Below, one piece after another: positions 60,770-64,000 of a stretch of 64,000 nucleotides of DNA; the first letter of the stretch is position 1, and the number at the start of each line of letters is the position of its first letter. The notes under the pieces are model-generated. The model made no database searches, was not told the DNA's origin, and was given only the letters and a program-made list of their open reading frames with translations. Source of the stretch: Chitinophagaceae bacterium (GTDB lineage Bacteria; Bacteroidota; Bacteroidia; Chitinophagales; Chitinophagaceae). The position numbers were made by a program, and so were the translations under genes. The stretch spans positions 372,001 to 436,000 of the forward strand of contig JAFKGQ010000005.1 in NCBI GenBank assembly GCA_017307755.1. The letters are read 5' to 3'.

Positions 60770-61633
60770 CTAAAAATCCAATACCCCGGCGGCCAAGGAT
60801 TTATTTCCCTGTAAACCACCACTATGAATGACAAGTATACGGGAATTAGGTGGAAAATGGTCTTTACGCACCATCTCCAGGGCCGCATAAAACAGTTTGC
60901 CTGTATATACAAAGTCGGAAGGTATGCCTGTGGCCCGGTAAAAATGATTGATAAAGTCCAGCAGCTCAGGGGTATGACGGGCATATCCCCCGAAATGGTA
61001 AGGCGGCGTCAGAACGGAAATACCGATTACCTGCTGGCCGGGTGCGGCAGCGGCGGCCAAACCTTTATATGTCGTGCCTGTACCTACTGCGCATAAGATA
61101 TGTGAGTAAGGTGTGCTGTCTATCTCCCTGAGGATATCCATACTGCCTTTGATACCTGGGGGGCCTGCACCGCCTTCGGGGATAATAATGGCGTCCGGGT
61201 AGCGGGCGGCGAGACCGGCCAGGAACCCGGGATCTTCTTTTTGTCTGTATTGTTCCCTGCTGATGAATTCCAGCTGCATGCCGTATATTTCTGCACTTGT
61301 GAGTGTGGCGGATGGTCTTGCGGGTCTTTCTCCTCTTATGATACCGATTGCGGAGAAACCGGCCTCCCTGGCTGCACAGGCCGTAGCGATGATATGGTTG
61401 GACCAGGCCCCTCCAAAAGTAACAAGACGTTTGCTGCCACTGCTCTGTGCCAGCCGCAGCCATTCTTTTAGCTTGTACCATTTGTTCCCGGAGATAACAG
61501 GATGGAGCCGATCCAGACGTAACACGTCCATCCTAACATGGTGTTGCCGCAGCTCCGGCAGTTCTACAGGCTGAATTGACAATGGATAATTAAACGTCCC
61601 ATTCATTAAATTATCCATCAACAAATTGTCCAT
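60770..61633 (-). CDS. PLP-dependent enzyme, D-cysteine desulfhydrase / ACC deaminase family
   Basis: The protein has 287 residues from the first ATG. In-frame ATGs at 61618 and 61606 are equally possible and would remove 5 or 9 residues. A fold-type II PLP site is visible: SGNKWYKLK with the Schiff-base lysine at about 51, FGGAWSNHIIATA (phosphate/cofactor binding) and the C-terminal HSGGLQGN. Length and motifs place it with D-cysteine desulfhydrase and ACC deaminase-like proteins. The physiological substrate cannot be fixed by sequence. The first 20 codons run across an inverted repeat (61578-61637), so the exact N-terminus is uncertain. Confidence 0.85.
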   Translation of the reverse strand: MDNLLMDNLMNGTFNYPLSIQPVELPELRQHHVRMDVLRLDRLHPVISGNKWYKLKEWLRLAQSSGSKRLVTFGGAWSNHIIATACAAREAGFSAIGIIRGERPARPSATLTSAEIYGMQLEFISREQYRQKEDPGFLAGLAARYPDAIIIPEGGAGPPGIKGSMDILREIDSTPYSHILCAVGTGTTYKGLAAAAAPGQQVIGISVLTPPYHFGGYARHTPELLDFINHFYRATGIPSDFVYTGKLFYAALEMVRKDHFPPNSRILVIHSGGLQGNKSLAAGVLDF

Positions 61634-61637
61634 TGTC
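61578..61637. repeat. Inverted repeat across the start of the PLP-enzyme gene
   Basis: GACAATGGATAATT (61578-61591) and AATTGTCCATTGTC (61624-61637) are inverted copies with 13 of 14 matches. A third related copy, AATTATCCAT, lies between them at 61609-61618. Copies of the same unit (GACAATGGAyAATT) therefore appear three times in 60 bases, in both orientations. In this phylum such units often occur as short intergenic repeats, as I recall. Confidence 0.55.
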
Positions 61638-61683
61638 TATGAGTATTTTTTTAATTTCGTGCATTAAATTAAAAATACGATAA

Positions 61684-62580
61684 ATGCAACCAACTCTTTT
61701 GATCCTTGCAGCCGGCATGGCTTCAAGATACGGCAGTATGAAGCAAATACAAGGTTTTGGCCCCAATGGTGAAACGATCATGGATTATTCTATCTACGAT
61801 GCCGTCCGTGCCGGGTTTAAAAAAGTAGTGTTCATTATACGAAAGGACTTTGCGGACGATTTTAAACAAATATTTGAGCCGAAATGGAAGGACAAGGTGG
61901 CCCTGGATTATGTATACCAGGACCTGCATTCTTATACGGGGAGCTTCCAGGTGCCTGCGGAGCGTACCAAGCCCTGGGGGACGGCCCATGCTGTACTTTG
62001 CGCCCAGGAAGTGGTACACGAGCCGTTTGCCGTCATCAATGCAGACGATTTCTATGGTCGTGATGCGTTTGAAAAGGCATATGGTTTTTTGACGAAGGAT
62101 GTGAATGACAAGGTATATTCCATCATTGGGTATGAGCTGGCCAAGACCTTGTCGGACAATGGGACGGTGAGCAGGGGCGTCTGCCAGGTGGATGCGAATA
62201 ACAACCTGGTATCCATTGCCGAGCGGACAAAGATCTATGAGGAAAATGGTAAGATCACATATGAAGAAGGGGATAAGAAGTTCGAAGTGCCTTTCGATTC
62301 AAAGGTATCCATGAATTTCTGGTGTTTTTCTCCTTCGGTATTCCCTTATATTACCAAGTTGTTTGCGGAGTTTTTGAAGGAGCAGGGTGGTAACCTCAAG
62401 GCTGAATTCTTTATTCCCATCATTGGGGACAAGTTTATCCAGGAAGGGAAGGGCGCTATTAAAGTGATCCCTACAGGAGCAAAATGGTTCGGGGTGACCT
62501 ATAAAGAAGATGCGCCGGAGGTACAGGGTAGTCTGAATGCGCTGATCGCAAAGGGAGAATATCCTTCGAAGATATACTAA
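61684..62580 (+). CDS. Nucleotidyltransferase-family protein (sugar-1-phosphate nucleotidyltransferase-like)
   Basis: The protein has 298 residues. The Rossmann-like nucleotidyltransferase signature opens it (LILAAGMASRYGSMKQIQGF), with NADDFYGRDAF holding the metal-binding Asp, and a WFGVTYKEDAPEV block near the end. Such enzymes join a nucleoside triphosphate to a sugar phosphate, providing activated sugars for surface polysaccharides. The particular sugar is not evident, and the absence of a left-handed beta-helix domain argues against GlmU-type acetyltransferase fusions. It is monocistronic, closed by a strong terminator. Confidence 0.88.
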   Translation: MQPTLLILAAGMASRYGSMKQIQGFGPNGETIMDYSIYDAVRAGFKKVVFIIRKDFADDFKQIFEPKWKDKVALDYVYQDLHSYTGSFQVPAERTKPWGTAHAVLCAQEVVHEPFAVINADDFYGRDAFEKAYGFLTKDVNDKVYSIIGYELAKTLSDNGTVSRGVCQVDANNNLVSIAERTKIYEENGKITYEEGDKKFEVPFDSKVSMNFWCFSPSVFPYITKLFAEFLKEQGGNLKAEFFIPIIGDKFIQEGKGAIKVIPTGAKWFGVTYKEDAPEVQGSLNALIAKGEYPSKIY

Positions 62581-62581
62581 T

Positions 62582-62609
62582 AAAAAGGGGCCTGACCGGC
62601 CCCTTTTTT
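62582..62609. terminator. Bidirectional intrinsic terminator
   Basis: AAAAAGGGGCC (62582-62592) pairs with GGCCCCTTTTT (62598-62608) around a 5-base loop. It sits directly after the nucleotidyltransferase stop and 2 bases before the end of the convergent protease gene, so it serves both. Confidence 0.88.
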
Positions 62610-62610
62610 A

Positions 62611-63717
62611 TTATCTTTTTACGATGAAGATACAATCCTGAATTTTCCTGATCTGCAGTTGCCGATCGAGCCCCTTGACAGAGGAGGTCAGCGGCACCCG
62701 TAAGTGGATGAGCGTACTGTCGCTCTTAAGCAGCGTACTATCGCTTTTCATGGCTGTAAGCGCCTGGAAAATGTTCTTACTACGGATGGCGAAGACGAAT
62801 CCCTGCAGATCGTGCTGGCTGCCCCGTATGATACCTACTACGTCTCCGTCTTTATTCAGCACAGGTGTACCGCTGTTGCCGGGGTTGGCGGGGACAGTGA
62901 TCTGACAGGCGAGGGTATCGCCATTATAGCCTGTTTTTGCGCTCATATAACCCTTTCCATAAACGATCTCGTTGCGGGGATAGCCCAGGGTGAAGATCTC
63001 TTCTCCCAACTCCATACCTGTTCTGCTGATACCGTAGGGGATGGCCGGAGCCTTGAAGGTACTATCCTCGATCTTCAGGACGGCCAGGTCAGTTGTGTCA
63101 TTGATATACACCAGACGGGCCTTGTATTCTCCCAGACTGTTCTGCACTTCAATTCGGCCAGCGCCTTTTACCACGTGGGCATTGGTCACCATGTAGCCTT
63201 TGGTATCGATGAGGAATCCCGTTGCGCCGGTGGTGAATGTGATCCGAGGCAGTTCTGCGATCACGGTGTTATTGCTGTCCACCTTGATAGACATCTGGTT
63301 CAGCCGGCTTTCCTGGGCGGAAAGACGTCTGCCGAACAATTCCACCTGCGCCTTATTTACCTTGGGTGTAACCAGGGATATAAGGCTGCTGATGCCCAGG
63401 GCGGTGATGCCTGCGATGCTGGCGGCTACCCCGATGACCCGTTTATATTTCTTCCAGAGGGTGAGCACTTTGGCCGGACGTTTTTCCTCGATCTCGCCGG
63501 ACTCGGCAAGTGCGGCATGTATTTCCTGGAGGCGGGACTTCAGCTCCTTTGTCTCGCCGTATTGGTTCATCTGGTTGAGGAAGATCGTATGCTCCACTAC
63601 CATCTGGTCGACGCCGGGGTTGGTCTTCCTCAGTTGTTCGAAGAACACCCGTTCCTCGGGCAGCATTTCTCCCCGGATGTATCGTTCGATGGCGTCCAAT
63701 ATGCTTATTTCTTGCAT
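62611..63717 (-). CDS. Membrane-anchored S1 (trypsin-like) protease with anti-sigma-like cytoplasmic domain
   Basis: The protein has 368 residues from the ATG at 63717; an in-frame GTG lies at 63723. Residues 1-90 resemble the N-terminus of FecR/anti-sigma proteins (AIERYIRGEMLPEERVFFEQL). A transmembrane helix lies at about 92-114. A coiled segment follows, then a DegP-like S1C domain with the triad His in TNAHVV (about 179), Asp in DTTDLAVLKI (about 208) and Ser in NPGNSGTPV (about 281). No PDZ domain follows. It starts 6 bases after the stop of a sigma-70 gene, so the cytoplasmic part may bind that sigma factor. Confidence 0.87.
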   Translation of the reverse strand: MQEISILDAIERYIRGEMLPEERVFFEQLRKTNPGVDQMVVEHTIFLNQMNQYGETKELKSRLQEIHAALAESGEIEEKRPAKVLTLWKKYKRVIGVAASIAGITALGISSLISLVTPKVNKAQVELFGRRLSAQESRLNQMSIKVDSNNTVIAELPRITFTTGATGFLIDTKGYMVTNAHVVKGAGRIEVQNSLGEYKARLVYINDTTDLAVLKIEDSTFKAPAIPYGISRTGMELGEEIFTLGYPRNEIVYGKGYMSAKTGYNGDTLACQITVPANPGNSGTPVLNKDGDVVGIIRGSQHDLQGFVFAIRSKNIFQALTAMKSDSTLLKSDSTLIHLRVPLTSSVKGLDRQLQIRKIQDCIFIVKR

Positions 63718-63723
63718 TCGCAC

Positions 63724-64000
63724 TTATTTTTTATACTGGCTAAATAGTTTCTTCAGGCGCATCAGGCATTTATATTTCTGATTTTTAGCATTATCTGCAT
63801 TGGTATACCCAAAACTGGCTGCTATTTCCACCATGCTTTTCTTCTGATGGTAATAGGCTTCCAGGAGACTTTTACAGGGTTCACCCAGGTTCTTCATGGA
63901 TTTTTCCATTACCTGGAAATCGACATTTTTTTGTTCGTGCAATTCCAGGTCTTCTTCTACGGGTACGGTCTCTTCGAGTTTTTCCACTTCGGGAGAGATA
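63724..64000 (-). CDS. Sigma-70 family RNA polymerase sigma factor (C-terminal part, runs off right edge)
   Basis: This minus-strand frame is open from the right edge of the window and ends at 63724, so about 91 C-terminal residues are visible. They include region 4 with LGEPCKSLLEAYYHQKKSMV and a helix-turn-helix ending EIAASFGYTNADNAKNQKYK. The N-terminus and region 2 lie outside the window. The 'GYTNADNAKNQK' form of the HTH is typical of a Bacteroidota sigma group that often precedes membrane-bound proteases or short anti-sigma proteins. It is cotranscribed with the S1 protease gene 6 bases downstream. Confidence 0.85.
   Translation of the reverse strand, partial: ISPEVEKLEETVPVEEDLELHEQKNVDFQVMEKSMKNLGEPCKSLLEAYYHQKKSMVEIAASFGYTNADNAKNQKYKCLMRLKKLFSQYKK

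Overview
The window looks like a chromosomal segment from a Bacteroidota bacterium, most likely family Chitinophagaceae. The evidence is the roughly balanced base composition, promoters of the form TAnnTTTG, a near absence of Shine-Dalgarno sequences, many lipoproteins with lysine-rich C-x-K starts, FecI/FecR/TonB-receptor gene sets, DUF4974-type FecR proteins, and Bacteroidota-typical housekeeping genes. No rRNA, tRNA, CRISPR array, insertion sequence or phage gene was seen. No intergenic stretch exceeds about 240 bases.

Region 1 (1-1243): the 5' part of a minus-strand exported protein that may be a parvulin-type peptidyl-prolyl isomerase, and an exported MORN-like repeat protein.

Region 2 (about 1296-34668), half the window, is its most striking part. 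Two head-to-tail, ancient paralogous cassettes of about 16 kb each carry the same gene order: ECF sigma factor, FecR anti-sigma factor, STN-containing TonB-dependent receptor, large DUF4397-like lipoprotein, a second conserved lipoprotein, several tandem-FAS1 (fasciclin) lipoproteins, and an Oar-like TonB-dependent receptor. Cassette A (1335-17709) has four fasciclin proteins. Cassette B (17766-34668) has three, and ends with a five-IPT/NHL-repeat lipoprotein. Together they hold 12 predicted lipoproteins (7 with two FAS1 domains each) and 4 outer-membrane TonB receptors. There is no SusD. My inference is a cell-surface uptake or adhesion machine in which fasciclin and DUF4397 lipoproteins take the place of SusD-type lipoproteins. 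It would be controlled by trans-envelope signalling from the STN receptor through FecR to the sigma factor. The ligand is unknown.

Region 3 (34799-49298): a small retropepsin-like protein; an M1 metallopeptidase with a HupE/UreJ-type membrane protein and a divergent DUF6702-like exported protein; a CNNM/CBS protein overlapping a PAP2 phosphatase; an LtaS-type membrane phosphotransferase; phosphoglucosamine mutase; a cysteine desulfurase; an FGGY gluconokinase; and two tandem paralogous AraC-type regulators.

Region 4 (49538-64000): mostly housekeeping genes. They are mutS, an M28 peptidase, a TrmH-family methyltransferase, a UbiA-family prenyltransferase, ruvX, def, an RluA-family pseudouridine synthase, lipB, a PLP enzyme and a sugar-nucleotidyltransferase. 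Two small two-gene modules are embedded here. One is a DUF6934-like gene overlapping a 58-residue ORF by ATGA. The other is a VapBC-like antitoxin/PIN pair with twin palindromic operator candidates, leading directly into ruvX and def. At the right edge a sigma-70 factor, cut by the window, precedes a membrane-anchored S1 protease whose cytoplasmic N-terminus resembles an anti-sigma domain.
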